Of a DNA stretch of 64,000 nt, positions 16,992 to 26,655 are shown piece by piece. The number at the start of each line of letters is the position of its first letter. Position 1 is the first letter of the stretch. The notes beneath the pieces were generated by a model, which was given only the letters and a program-made list of their open reading frames with translations, did not search any database and was not told where the DNA came from. Origin of the DNA: an uncultured Roseobacter sp. (lineage in GTDB: Bacteria; Pseudomonadota; Alphaproteobacteria; Rhodobacterales; Rhodobacteraceae). Both the position numbers and the translations under genes were made by a program. The stretch is taken from the NCBI RefSeq assembly GCF_947499265.1, contig NZ_CANMNK010000001.1, positions 581,001-645,000 of the forward strand. Direction: 5' to 3'.

Positions 16992-17622
16992 TTTCCAACT
17001 GAACTTGTGCGATTTCGTTTTCATCTGAGCGTGAAGTGTCTCGTGAAGTTGGCTGGCGTGAGGTCTTCGTGCGTTCACAAGGGAGCTTTGTTGGAACGTG
17101 GGATCTAGTCGGATCGATCCGTAACACCCCATTTCAGCATCTTTGGGAGATCGCGCTTGCTTCGATTGAATGAAGCACACAGCCCGAATGGCCGCCATTT
17201 CCGCCGCGTTGCAAATAAATTTGTTACCGTAGTGCAACAAGAATTCTTCAGCGAGTGCGTGCAGCAAGATTTGGACACTTCGCTATGGGTTCGGTGCGGA
17301 CTTTAGCGATCATAGGCAGAAGCAGCACAACTCCACCGCCTAGTTACTCCAGCAAACCCGCTTATCTGGGCTTCAAGGCCACATGCATTGCTGCGGGAAC
17401 AAGTGGGCGTGGTCCATGCCAACCAAAGCCTGCGCTTCGGCTTCGCTATCAGGACGCACGTATCCTTGCCGTATGTTAGGTATTTGCGGATCTGGATAGA
17501 TGCAGGCTTTCCAAACATTCATTTGGACATCTCGCTGAAACCAGTGTTAACGCCAAGCTAAATGCTGGTGGGCGGGAGAAAGCGCCTTTTCGCTGCGCTT
17601 GCGTGAATGTCAGCTTCTAACA
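16992..17622. other. Gene-free stretch
   Basis: I find no supported gene. Short open frames here lack ribosome sites and family resemblance. The base composition is lower in G+C than in the core regions. Confidence 0.4.
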
Positions 17623-18426
17623 CTAGCTAACTGTAAGCTCATCGATTGACGATGCCAGCTTCACTAGGTCGGCTTCATAAAAGCCGGCGGCATTGATGCA
17701 ATTCGTTTCAAGCATCTTCAATCCATCCTCGGTGCGACAGATGTCGATAACATAGGCGGGCGCGTAACTTGGGTTGGCCTCCACCAATCGCTTGGCAAAT
17801 TCTAAAGCGTCCTCATCAATTTCGTGTCGGTAAACGACGCGCGCGCCCACTTTATATAGAGAGTACTTGACAATCTCATCTCTTATCGCCCAAAGTAGCT
17901 ATTCTTTAAGCAAAGTAGCTATTCTCTAAGGATGCGAACGGGTTTGGTGAGCATCAATTCAGTATCGTGACGAATGAACCTTTAGGAATTTCGTGTTCTT
18001 CAAGCGCGAGCACCTTGTTAGCCAAATCAATGATTTCACCAGTAGACTTTACGTTTCCCGGCTCTTCTTTGCTGTCTTCTACTGGACGCAAGAACCATTA
18101 TGTCCCATCATCGGTAAGGTGCTCGGGAACATCTCGCAATGCTAAGAAAAGCGCATCCGCGCCGTTAAGAAGGAACGGGTGCCACGGTGCTTCATGGACA
18201 AAGGGCCTTACCTTGAAGACGCCGGGCTTCAGGCCATTGGCCTGTGCATATCGCCATAGGGTATAGGAACCGAACATGACCACGGCGTTCGGGTCACTAA
18301 CATCGGAGCGGGTGTCAGGTCACCTACGAAAGGAACAACTTTGTGCCATGTGTATGGAATTTCGAGCCGATCAAGTGCGTTAGCCATCTTCCGGGTGTCC
18401 TCAAAGTCCTGAAGTACCCATTCCAT
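17623..18426 (-). pseudogene. R2K-clade ATP-grasp protein (DUF4343-like), multiply disrupted
   Basis: Reading the minus strand from MEWVLQDFEDTRKMANAL (ATG 18426), the family can be followed to the stop at 17623 only by correcting several lesions. These are a frameshift near 18299-18301 (…PAPM then SDPNAVVMFGSYTLWRYA), an in-frame TAA between DDGT and WFLRPVEDSKEE (about 18098-18100), a frameshift near 17974 (GSF then RHDTELMLTKPVRI), and a TAG in the next segment next to a 20-base tandem duplication (17891-17930). The tail (YSLYKVGARVVYRHEIDEDA … MLETNCINAAGFY) is intact. The family carries out ATP-dependent ligation reactions on unknown substrates, often in phage or mobile contexts. Confidence 0.8.
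17891..17930. repeat. 20-base tandem duplication inside the ATP-grasp pseudogene
   Basis: CAAAGTAGCTATTCTTTAAG is followed directly by a copy differing at one base (17891-17910 and 17911-17930). Removing one copy restores the flanking reading frame into WAIRDEIVKY, so it is a recent duplication within the broken gene. Confidence 0.85.
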
Positions 18427-18762
18427 GTATCTGTGCGCAATTCTGATAATCTTTCTGCGCACCTAGAGAACACCATTCGGGCAAATGCTCAACAGCAGAT
18501 TTCCGAGCAGCGCATGATCTCGGTAGGTAAGGACTCATCGCAGACATTGACTTCTAATGTTTCATCTCCCGATGTCGGCAACGCAGGACTAACCTGCCTT
18601 TCGGAATTCATCGGTCGAAGTCTGCTTCCGAAGGCGCCAGCGACGCGTGCGGCGGCATTTAATATCGAGAGTACAGCCTGTCTCCCCGCCTCTTTCCGTC
18701 GTCTGTTTGGAGTTGTCCATTCGGGCGCCCAGTGAATGAAGCGCCTGAATGGGGAGATGGTG
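18427..18762. other. Spacer between pseudogene and binding-protein gene
   Basis: No supported gene. A 40-codon minus-strand frame beginning MNSERQVSPALP (about 18612 downwards) and an overlapping + strand frame are present but have no recognisable relatives. This is the 3' side of the hydantoin operon and the 5' side of the pseudogene. Confidence 0.35.
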
Positions 18763-20334
18763 TTATTCGCAGACCCACTTCATGGTGTGGAAGTTATACT
18801 CAAAACTCTGCATCGGCACCCATGTGAAGCCCTGCAGGCAGTTGTGGAACGCTTGCTGGCTGCGCTGGGTCAGCAGGAAGACCCCCACCTGATCTTTGAC
18901 CAGCTTGCGTTGCAGGTCCTTGTAGATCGCGTTTTGCTCTTCAACGTCCGCCGTGGCGCGCGCGGCATCGATCATCGCGTCAACCTCGTCGCTCAGCACC
19001 CATTCCATAGACGCCCAGGTTCCCGCCGCGCGGCTGTGGTATTGAGGAAAGAAGAATGTGTCGGGCGACGGATAGGTGGCGCCATAGAACACTTGGTTGA
19101 TCGCAGGCGTCGTTGCCACATCGCCCGCAAGTTCCGTCATCCGGTTCCACGGTTCAGGGCGAAGAATGGTGTTGAAGCCGATGGTGTCGAGGATCGATTT
19201 CATCAGCAGGCCAATCTCTTCTTCGAAAGCAAGGCCAGCAACATACATGATTTCCACATCAATCGGACCTTGCCCTGCGTAGCTGGATGCCTCGACATGT
19301 TCGCGCGCCTTTTCGAGGTTGAACTCCGGCATAGGAATGTCATCCGCAAAGGCGTCGGCAAAGATCGGCGCCATGGGGCCGGACAGCGGCTCACCCGGCA
19401 GAATCAACTCGCGAATGGTTTCGTAATCTGTGGCATAGGCGATCGCCTTGCGGATGTTTACATCATCCGTGGGGGCCCGGTGGTTGTTGAGCTTGAAGTA
19501 GAAATTCACCGCCGTCGCGTATTCCTCGATCCGGTAGTCTTCGAGCGCGCCGATACTGTCAAATGTTTCCTGCGCCTGGCTGTCGGCGGACATCGACAGT
19601 GTACCGGCAGCAGCGAGCGCCTTCACGGTTGCCTCTTCATTGGTGATGACAAAGCGTACTTCGTCGATGCTCTGTTCATCCCAGCCGAGATGATACCCTT
19701 CATAGGCCTTGATCGTCATGCTGGCACCGCGTTCCCAGCTGTCGAGCATGTAAGCTCCGGCCCCGACCGAGTTGCTGGCGACAAAGTCCTGCGCCCAGGG
19801 GTCGTCGTCGGTTGCATTCTCCGATGCCAGGTCAGCATTCACGACGAATAGAATAGGGGTTGTCGTCAGGAAGGGCGCATAGGTTTTTTCCAGCTGAAAC
19901 TGCACTGTGCGCGCGTCAACCTCAGTGACGGACCCTACACTGAGGATGCCTTCAAACAGATAGGCGGGGCCCTCATTGATGCTGAGCAACCGGTCGACTG
20001 ACCACACGACGTCCTTGGCTTCGATGGTGCTGCCATCCTGAAAGGTAGCGTCTTCTTTCAGCGTAAAAGTCCATGTCAGCCCGTCCTCGGACGCCATCCA
20101 GCTTTCGGCCAGAAGCGGCTGAATAGCGCCGCTTCCATCCAGCGTGGTCAGTCCCTCGTAGAGGTTCACACCGGCCATGTATTCGGTGTAATCGTTGATC
20201 TTTGCCGGATCGACGGTGCCGAAAATCTGGGTCGCATTGACCGTGATGACGTTATCAGCCGAAGCCATTCCTGCGCCAAGCAGCAAGGCCGATGCGGCCA
20301 CCGCACTTATGCCTTTCGATCTCAGGGTTTGCAT
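18763..20334 (-). CDS. Dipeptide/oligopeptide-type ABC transporter substrate-binding protein
   Basis: About 523 residues, family 5 extracellular solute-binding protein. Signal peptide MQTLRSKGISAVAASALLLGAGMASA is followed by mature DNVITVNATQIFGTVDPAK; LAESWMASEDGLTWTFTLKEDATFQDG and the region around VWSVDRL are the family signature. The ATG at 20334 follows GGAGGTACCAACA, so the in-frame ATG at 20421 is rejected. It is the last gene of the operon (27674 to 18763), 20 bases after a DUF917 gene, and supplies the receptor for the two permeases and the fused ATPase. The ligand is probably a hydantoin-, oxoproline- or heterocycle-like compound rather than a peptide (inference from neighbours). 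Confidence 0.9.
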   Translation of the reverse strand: MQTLRSKGISAVAASALLLGAGMASADNVITVNATQIFGTVDPAKINDYTEYMAGVNLYEGLTTLDGSGAIQPLLAESWMASEDGLTWTFTLKEDATFQDGSTIEAKDVVWSVDRLLSINEGPAYLFEGILSVGSVTEVDARTVQFQLEKTYAPFLTTTPILFVVNADLASENATDDDPWAQDFVASNSVGAGAYMLDSWERGASMTIKAYEGYHLGWDEQSIDEVRFVITNEEATVKALAAAGTLSMSADSQAQETFDSIGALEDYRIEEYATAVNFYFKLNNHRAPTDDVNIRKAIAYATDYETIRELILPGEPLSGPMAPIFADAFADDIPMPEFNLEKAREHVEASSYAGQGPIDVEIMYVAGLAFEEEIGLLMKSILDTIGFNTILRPEPWNRMTELAGDVATTPAINQVFYGATYPSPDTFFFPQYHSRAAGTWASMEWVLSDEVDAMIDAARATADVEEQNAIYKDLQRKLVKDQVGVFLLTQRSQQAFHNCLQGFTWVPMQSFEYNFHTMKWVCE

Positions 20335-20353
20335 TGTTGGTACCTCCGTTCTG

Positions 20354-21448
20354 TCAGTTTTTTGCGTTAATGTCTTCGATGGGTTGGTAGGGAATGTCGT
20401 AACCAAAGTATTTTGGCCCAACCAATTCCAGCCCGTGATCCGTGCGCCATTTCGGATCGCTGGGTAGGCCGAACACGATCACGCGGTAGCCATAGGCCAT
20501 CTGTTCTGTCGTGATCGGTTGCCCGGTTTCCAGATCGAGAAGGCAAATCAGATCAGGCGTAATCGCGGCAGGCGTGCCGTCTTCCTCCGCCAACAGGAAC
20601 TCGTTCTGGAATTTCAGTGTCAGGCTGCGGCCCTGATAGGCTTCCAGCCCTTCGATCACCGCCTGACCGCGGGCAAAGCCACCTTCGGTGCGCCGGTCCA
20701 CATCTGTGACGCGCCCCTCGAAGAGGCGCATGCCGCCCAGATCGGCGGCCAGCCTGTCGGCAGGGTTGCGATTGGCGGTTTGTTCAGCGGTGATGATCCG
20801 CCCGATGCTGGCGATCAGCGACAGGGAGTCCGGCAGGATTGCGCGTTTCGCCTGCGCCCCGGTCATCGGGTAAAGCGCGATCAGCCCGGCGCCACCCATT
20901 TCAACGGTAATGACGCGGGCAAACTTCTCCGTCGACAGATTATCGACGGTGTTGAGCACCAGCGCGTTGCCCTTCTCGTCTGCCATGGCCATCGGGCAGG
21001 CGTGGACATCAAACATCGTCATCGACACCATCTGCAGTTCAGGAAAGGCACGCCCCATGCCGTCACCATCCACGATGGGCAAACCTGCCGCAGCCGCGAC
21101 CGCGATGGGAATGGTCGAATTCAAACCACCGGCCTCGATGCAAAAAATGGCATCTGCCTTGCGACCAAGCACCGCCTCGAGCGAGCGCAGCGCTGAGATT
21201 GCCTCGTCGCCGCGCGGGAGCTTTTCGAGCATAACTGTTGGCGCCCCCATCATCGCGACCGGCACAATAAGAGCGTCATCATCAAGCGAAGCGATCCCGA
21301 TGACCGGGACCGGGCCGTTTTCGCCAATGGCCTGTTCTGCCATCAGCTTGCCAATGTAAGGGTCTCCACCGCCTCCGGTACCGAGAAAGGCGCCACCTAG
21401 GGCGACATCCGCCATGTCCGCGCGTGTGATCGTCTTGATCTTTTCCAT
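20354..21448 (-). CDS. DUF917 protein (S-methyl-thiohydantoin desulfurase family), copy 2
   Basis: 364 residues. N-terminal glycine-rich motif GTGGGGDPYIGK (about 23-34), then VDGDGMGRAFPE (about 125-136), and a C-terminal domain with FQNEFLLA and DLICLLDLETGQPITTE. These are the two conserved blocks of DUF917, members of which act on thiohydantoin-type rings in heterocycle catabolism. Its start overlaps the stop of the other DUF917 gene (TAATG at 21448), so they are translated as a pair. The two copies are clearly homologous but well diverged, suggesting a heteromer or two successive reactions rather than a recent duplication. Confidence 0.88.
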   Translation of the reverse strand: MEKIKTITRADMADVALGGAFLGTGGGGDPYIGKLMAEQAIGENGPVPVIGIASLDDDALIVPVAMMGAPTVMLEKLPRGDEAISALRSLEAVLGRKADAIFCIEAGGLNSTIPIAVAAAAGLPIVDGDGMGRAFPELQMVSMTMFDVHACPMAMADEKGNALVLNTVDNLSTEKFARVITVEMGGAGLIALYPMTGAQAKRAILPDSLSLIASIGRIITAEQTANRNPADRLAADLGGMRLFEGRVTDVDRRTEGGFARGQAVIEGLEAYQGRSLTLKFQNEFLLAEEDGTPAAITPDLICLLDLETGQPITTEQMAYGYRVIVFGLPSDPKWRTDHGLELVGPKYFGYDIPYQPIEDINAKN

Positions 21449-22539
21449 TACGACGTCTCCATCGGGGTGAACGTGATGTCGTCATATCCAAAGGCCGCGG
21501 GCCCCACGACGGCCAGTGCTTCGGGTGAGCGCATGAGCGGGTGGGCCGGAAGGCCCAGCACGGCGATCCGCTGTCCGTAGCGCAGCATTTCGGTGGTGAT
21601 CGGTAGCCCTGTGTCACTGTCGAGCACGACAACCAGATCGGGCGTGCACACCTCGACATTTCCATTGCGCCGAAAGACCAGAAACTCGTTCTGCAGATCA
21701 ATCCGCCCGGTGTCGCCCGCAAAAGCACCAAACCCTTCCAGCGCCAGATGGCCCACCGCAAAGCCCCCTTTGAGGTGCCGTTCGAGATCGACAATTTTGG
21801 CCGTCATTAGCAACCGGCCACGCTCCTGATTGATGACCGTCTGAACCGGGTCGGCATTGGTCTGATGCGCGTTCAGCACGGCCCGGCCCAGGTTGAGCGC
21901 CTGCGTAATTGTTCCCGGAATGGCGGCGCGTTTGACGAATGCGCCGCGCATGGGTTGGGTCGCAAGGCCCGCCGCAGCCCCCATGGTCACCACAACCGCG
22001 CGCGCGATACGTTCCAGCCAGATGTCGTCCGGCGTGTCACGGATCACCACGATGGATCCCTTTTCGTCAGCCATGGCGGCCGGGGCCTCACGGTGTCCGT
22101 AGATCGACCAAGTGCACATCTGCATCTCGGGAAATGCGCGGCCCATGCCGTCGCCGTCTACCACGGGCAATCCAGCTTGCGCCGCCGTCAACATCGGTTC
22201 CATCGAGTTGGCGCCGCCAATCTCGACCGAAATCAGCGCATCCACCGGTTTTCCCACTTCGCGTTCGACTGCGCGCAGGGCGCGCAGGCACTCCTCGCCT
22301 TCCTCGATCTTTTCAACGCCCACCACCGGCGCGCCGATGCCGCCCAGCGATACGACCAGCGCGTCGTCTGGCAGTTCCTCTAGCGGGATCACGGGAATGC
22401 GTCTCCCCTTTTTCAATTCCTCACGGCAGCGGAGCTTGCCGATATAAGGGTTACCGCCTCCCCCCGTTCCAAGGATGGCCGCTCCGATTTCGATTGCATC
22501 GAGATCGGCATTGGTGACTTCTCGTAACCGCTCAGCCAT
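21448..22539 (-). CDS. DUF917 protein (S-methyl-thiohydantoin desulfurase family), copy 1
   Basis: 363 residues with the same architecture: GTGGGGNPYIGK (about 24-35), VDGDGMGRAFPE, then LQNEFLVF and DLVVVLDSDTGLPITTE. It overlaps the hydantoinase gene by eight bases at its start and the second DUF917 gene by one base at its end. No signal peptide or membrane segment is present, so it is cytoplasmic. Family known, substrate inferred only as a hydantoin-like compound. Confidence 0.88.
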   Translation of the reverse strand: MAERLREVTNADLDAIEIGAAILGTGGGGNPYIGKLRCREELKKGRRIPVIPLEELPDDALVVSLGGIGAPVVGVEKIEEGEECLRALRAVEREVGKPVDALISVEIGGANSMEPMLTAAQAGLPVVDGDGMGRAFPEMQMCTWSIYGHREAPAAMADEKGSIVVIRDTPDDIWLERIARAVVVTMGAAAGLATQPMRGAFVKRAAIPGTITQALNLGRAVLNAHQTNADPVQTVINQERGRLLMTAKIVDLERHLKGGFAVGHLALEGFGAFAGDTGRIDLQNEFLVFRRNGNVEVCTPDLVVVLDSDTGLPITTEMLRYGQRIAVLGLPAHPLMRSPEALAVVGPAAFGYDDITFTPMETS

Positions 22540-24076
22540 TCATGTCACCGACGACTTTGAGGCGGATTCGCGTGGCATTGCCGGGAAGATAGGCTAGCGG
22601 CACGTCCTCTTGATCCAAAAGCTCGATGCTGTCTGGTCTGGCACCGGCGGCGATGGCCTTGTCAGTCGCCTCCTTGCGGGCGTCGTTCAGCGCCTCCTCG
22701 CGTGATTTGCTTTCCAGCGAGAAAATGCGATCCACCTCGCCTGAAATCTGGCCGATCGCCGCACCAACCGCATTCGCGACAGAAAAATGTTCAGGCCTGA
22801 TAACCGGTAAGTCGCCTACCTGTTCCGGCACAAGGATGGACCCGCCCCCAACCGCCAGCACCGGGATCGGATCAGGCGACACACGCATCCGTTCGACCGC
22901 GTTGAGCAACATGTTGTCGGTGTGCGCCTTGACGGCCTGCATGTGATCCGGTGACACGCCGGTTAGCGCGGATGTGTCGCCGAAATCAGCAAGACCAAGG
23001 CCCACGGCGATATCGGAGGTGGTCAAGGTTTTGCCGCCAAAGATCAGGGCCTCTTGCGTCAATCGGTAGCCGACGGATTTCGGGCCAACGCTCAGAGGTT
23101 CTCCCTCGGCGCTGACAATCGTACCGCCGCCCAGTCCAATGGCAAAGACATCGGGCATGCGGAAATTCGTGCGGACCCCGCCCACATCAACCGTGGTGCT
23201 GGCCGGGCGCGGGAAGCCTTTAACCAAAGCGCCGACGTCCGTGGTTGTTCCGCCCACATCCACAACGATGGCCTCGGTCTTGCCGGATAGGAAGGCAGCG
23301 CCGCGCATAGAGTTGGTGGGGCCGGACGCAAAGGTCAGCACGGGGTACGATTGTACGAAATCGCGATTCATCAGCGTGCCGTCATTCTGCGTGATGAAAT
23401 AGGGGCAGGTCACACCCACCTTTTCCAGCGCCCGACCAAAGGCATCCACGGTCCGTTCTGACAGGGCTCGCAGCGATGCATTCATGATTGCTGCATTCTC
23501 GCGTTCCAGAATGCCCAGACGTCCGATCTCGCTCGACAAAGTGAAGCTGGCATCTGGCAGGCGCTCGGCAAGGCGCGCCATCGCTGCGCGCTCCATCTCG
23601 TCGCTGACCGGCGAAAACACGGATGTGATGGCGATGGTGTCGATCCCCGCTTCGCCGATCTCGGCGGCGATGGTGTCGATCTCGGCCATGTCGAGCGCTG
23701 AAATCTTGCGGCCATCGAATTCGTTGCCACCTTTTGCCATCCAGAAGTGGCCACCGACGGCCTCGCACATGTCATCGGGCCAGTCTACCATCGGGGGCAG
23801 GCACTGCGCGGCGGGCAGGCAAAGACGGACGGCGGCTGTTCGCGCAATATGACGGCGCTCAACCACGGCGTTGGTGAAGTGGGTCGTGCCAATCATCACC
23901 GCTGTGACACCTGACTTTTCGATGCCAGCGTCGGTTATCGCGCGTTCGACCGCATCGACCACGCCCCCCATCACGTCTTCGGTCGTGGGTGATTTCACAC
24001 CGGACAGAATCTGATCGCCCTGCATCACGACAGCATCCGTATTCGTGCCGCCAACATCGACGCCAATTCGAAACAT
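22532..24076 (-). CDS. Hydantoinase/oxoprolinase family protein (HyuA-like)
   Basis: 514 residues. N-terminal ATP-binding motif GVDVGGTNTDAVV (about 5-17) and a second phosphate-binding loop VVDVGGTTTDVGAL near 270 are the actin-fold signatures of hydantoinase A/oxoprolinase. Members hydrolyse hydantoin, N-methylhydantoin or 5-oxoproline rings using ATP. It is shorter than the 690-residue HyuA type and has no HyuB partner; such short forms are found with DUF917 proteins. It abuts the ATPase gene (24077) and overlaps the first DUF917 gene, placing ring opening in the centre of the transport operon. Confidence 0.9.
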   Translation of the reverse strand: MFRIGVDVGGTNTDAVVMQGDQILSGVKSPTTEDVMGGVVDAVERAITDAGIEKSGVTAVMIGTTHFTNAVVERRHIARTAAVRLCLPAAQCLPPMVDWPDDMCEAVGGHFWMAKGGNEFDGRKISALDMAEIDTIAAEIGEAGIDTIAITSVFSPVSDEMERAAMARLAERLPDASFTLSSEIGRLGILERENAAIMNASLRALSERTVDAFGRALEKVGVTCPYFITQNDGTLMNRDFVQSYPVLTFASGPTNSMRGAAFLSGKTEAIVVDVGGTTTDVGALVKGFPRPASTTVDVGGVRTNFRMPDVFAIGLGGGTIVSAEGEPLSVGPKSVGYRLTQEALIFGGKTLTTSDIAVGLGLADFGDTSALTGVSPDHMQAVKAHTDNMLLNAVERMRVSPDPIPVLAVGGGSILVPEQVGDLPVIRPEHFSVANAVGAAIGQISGEVDRIFSLESKSREEALNDARKEATDKAIAAGARPDSIELLDQEDVPLAYLPGNATRIRLKVVGDMNG

Positions 24077-25777
24077 CTAGGTGTCCTCCAGTTCTGTTGA
24101 GGTGGCAAGCACAGCGGCCCGCTCCTCCTTGCTGACAATGGGTTTGAGCGCGTCTTCTTCAGGGGAGATCACAGGAATCGCCGACAGTAGTGCGCGCGTG
24201 TAAGGATGGCCCGGCGTGTCGAAAATCTCCGCGACCGGACCGGTTTCGACGACCTCACCGCGCAACATGACAGCGACGCGGTTGCAGAAATTGCGCATGA
24301 GGCTGAGGTCGTGGCTGATGAAGATATAGGTCAGATCAAATTCGCGCCGCAGATCATGCAAAAGGTCGATCACCGTGGATTGCACAAGAACGTCAAGCGC
24401 CGAGGTCGGTTCGTCCAGCACAAGGATCTTTGGGTTCACCGACAGCGCGCGCGCGATGGCAACCCGCTGCTTTTGCCCGCCGGACAATTCATGCGGATAC
24501 ATGGCCGAATAGTTCTGCGGCAATTCCACGAGGTCGAGCAGTTCTGAAATGCGGCGATTGATTGACGGCTTGTCAAAGCCGGTGAACTTCAGCGGGACCG
24601 CCAATTGATCGCCCACCGTTCGGCGCGGGTTCAGCGACGAGCCCGGATTTTGATAAACGATCTGTATGAGCTTGCGAAATTCCTGCGTGCCCGCGAACCC
24701 GTCCAGCGATCGTCCGTCGATCTGCACCGCGCCCTTGGTGGGGGCGGTCAGCCCCATGATGATCTTGGCCAGCGTCGTCTTGCCGGAGCCGCTTTCACCA
24801 GCGATCCCGAAGATGTCGCCCTGCTGGACGGTCAGAGACACGTCGTTCACCGCTCGGAAACTGCCGGTGACCCGATTGAGCCAACCGCTACGCGTCTCGA
24901 AGTCCTTTGACACGGATGCAACATCGACAATCGGCTGAGTACCCTCATGTTCGGTGGTCTTGACGCCATCGCCATAAAGCGGCGGCACTGCGGCCATCAA
25001 TTCGCGGGTGTAGGCGTGCTGCGGGGCGTCAAAAATCTCGTCGCGCGTGCCGGTTTCGACGATATGGCCGCGCTCCATCACGTAGACCCGGTCAGCCATC
25101 TCGCGCACCACGCCGAGGTTGTGGGTGATCAGCAGAAGCGACAGCCCCTCTTCCACCACCAGCCGGTTGAGCAGCGCGAGGATTTCGTCCTGTGTGGTCA
25201 CGTCGAGCGCGGTACCCGGCTCATCCGCGATCAGCAGGCGCGGCTTGTTCAACAGAGCCATCCCGATCAACACACGCTGGCGCATCCCACCCGACAGCAT
25301 CATCGGATAGCTGTCGAGAACACGGCCGCCATCCCTGAGCTGTACCTTGTTCAGCGTCTCAATCATATGTGTGCGACGGTCCGCCCGGGAACGCGAATTT
25401 CTGAGCCGCAGGTCGCCGTAGCGGATGACATCATCCATCTGCCGCCCGATGGTCAGCACCGGGTTGAACGACAGCATCGGGTCCTGCAGGACAATCGAGA
25501 TGCCTATGCCCTTCAGCCGATTACGGTCCTGCTTGTTCAGATCGAGCAGTGATTGACCGTTATAGTAAATGCTGCCCTGTTCGACCTTGCCCGGCGGCAT
25601 CGGCAGGGTCCCGATGATCGTGCGCATGGTCACGGTCTTGCCTGAGCCAGACTGCCCGATCAGCGAAACCCGCTCGCCTTCGTTCACATGCAAATCGACG
25701 TTGTGCAGCACACGCCGGTGCTGACCGTAGGCGTCGAACCCGATGCACAGGTCGCGGATATCCAGAAGCGGGTTCAT
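24077..25777 (-). CDS. Fused double ATP-binding subunit of a Dpp/Opp-type ABC importer
   Basis: 566 residues containing two complete ABC ATPase domains, equivalent to DppD plus DppF. First half: Walker A GQSGSGKT (41-48), signature LSGGMRQRV, Walker [13 protein letters not shown]. Second half: Walker A GESGSGKT (about 329), signature LSGGQKQRV, Walker [13 protein letters not shown]. Oligopeptide-specific C-terminal tails follow each half ([21 protein letters not shown]). The start overlaps the permease stop by four bases and the stop touches the hydantoinase start. Confidence 0.93.
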   Translation of the reverse strand: MNPLLDIRDLCIGFDAYGQHRRVLHNVDLHVNEGERVSLIGQSGSGKTVTMRTIIGTLPMPPGKVEQGSIYYNGQSLLDLNKQDRNRLKGIGISIVLQDPMLSFNPVLTIGRQMDDVIRYGDLRLRNSRSRADRRTHMIETLNKVQLRDGGRVLDSYPMMLSGGMRQRVLIGMALLNKPRLLIADEPGTALDVTTQDEILALLNRLVVEEGLSLLLITHNLGVVREMADRVYVMERGHIVETGTRDEIFDAPQHAYTRELMAAVPPLYGDGVKTTEHEGTQPIVDVASVSKDFETRSGWLNRVTGSFRAVNDVSLTVQQGDIFGIAGESGSGKTTLAKIIMGLTAPTKGAVQIDGRSLDGFAGTQEFRKLIQIVYQNPGSSLNPRRTVGDQLAVPLKFTGFDKPSINRRISELLDLVELPQNYSAMYPHELSGGQKQRVAIARALSVNPKILVLDEPTSALDVLVQSTVIDLLHDLRREFDLTYIFISHDLSLMRNFCNRVAVMLRGEVVETGPVAEIFDTPGHPYTRALLSAIPVISPEEDALKPIVSKEERAAVLATSTELEDT

Positions 25778-26655
25778 AATTCGACATCCAGCATGTCGCG
25801 CAACCCGTCACCCAAGAGGTTGAAACCGAGGATCGCGTAGAGAATTGCCAGGCCCGGCATCACCGCCTGCCACCACATCTCGGGCAGATATTCGGACCCG
25901 GTGGCGACCATCGTGCCAAGGTCCGGGGTCGGCGGTTGCACACCCAGCCCGAGAAATGAAAGTGCTGCGCCAAAGAGGATGACAAAACCCGCGTCAAGCG
26001 AGATCTTGACGGCCACCGCAGAAAAGCAGTTGGGGAGCAATTCCCGGAACAGGATATGGGCGTGAGACGCCCCTGCGACGCGGGCGGCCTCGACGTAGTC
26101 TTCGTTCATCTGGCCCTTCACTATCCGGTAGATCAAGCGGGTGTGCCAGGTCCACCAAAGAAGCGTGATCGCGATCATCGCATTGATCAGATTTGGCGAC
26201 AGAACCGCGGTGATTGCCAGCGCCATAGCAAGCGGCGGCAGGGCCAGCATGATGTCGGTGAACCGCATAATGATGGTTTCCGTCCAGCCACCGAAATACC
26301 CAGCGCAGAGACCGAGTATGACGCCGAACGGCACCGCAACCCCCAGAACACCCACGACCAGTCCGAGCGAGACCCGGTAACCAAAGATGACCCGGCTGAA
26401 CACGTCGCGCCCGACGTTGTCGGTACCCATGAGGTTATCCCAGTTCGGTGGGCTGTGCCGATTGCGAAAGTCGACAAAGGACCCCGCACTTTCCGGCGCC
26501 GGGGCGATCCAGGGTGCGAAAACCGCCGCGAGGATAACGCTGAACACGATCAGCGTGCCGACAACCGCCAACGGGTTGCGACGGAAGCGATATAGAGCCA
26601 TCTGGCGCGCAGTCAGCCCGTGGACCGGGGCGTCGGGATCGTTCATCGCGCTCAT
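25774..26655 (-). CDS. ABC transporter permease (DppC type)
   Basis: 293 residues: the OppC-type N-terminal segment (YRFRRNPLAVVGTLIVFSVILAAVFAPWIAP), the luminal MGTDNVGRDVFSRVIFGYRVSLGLVVG hallmark, about six membrane segments and the EAA loop DYVEAARVAGASHAHILFRELLPN. It overlaps the upstream permease and the downstream ATPase by four bases each, so all three are coupled. Confidence 0.93.
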   Translation of the reverse strand: MSAMNDPDAPVHGLTARQMALYRFRRNPLAVVGTLIVFSVILAAVFAPWIAPAPESAGSFVDFRNRHSPPNWDNLMGTDNVGRDVFSRVIFGYRVSLGLVVGVLGVAVPFGVILGLCAGYFGGWTETIIMRFTDIMLALPPLAMALAITAVLSPNLINAMIAITLLWWTWHTRLIYRIVKGQMNEDYVEAARVAGASHAHILFRELLPNCFSAVAVKISLDAGFVILFGAALSFLGLGVQPPTPDLGTMVATGSEYLPEMWWQAVMPGLAILYAILGFNLLGDGLRDMLDVEL

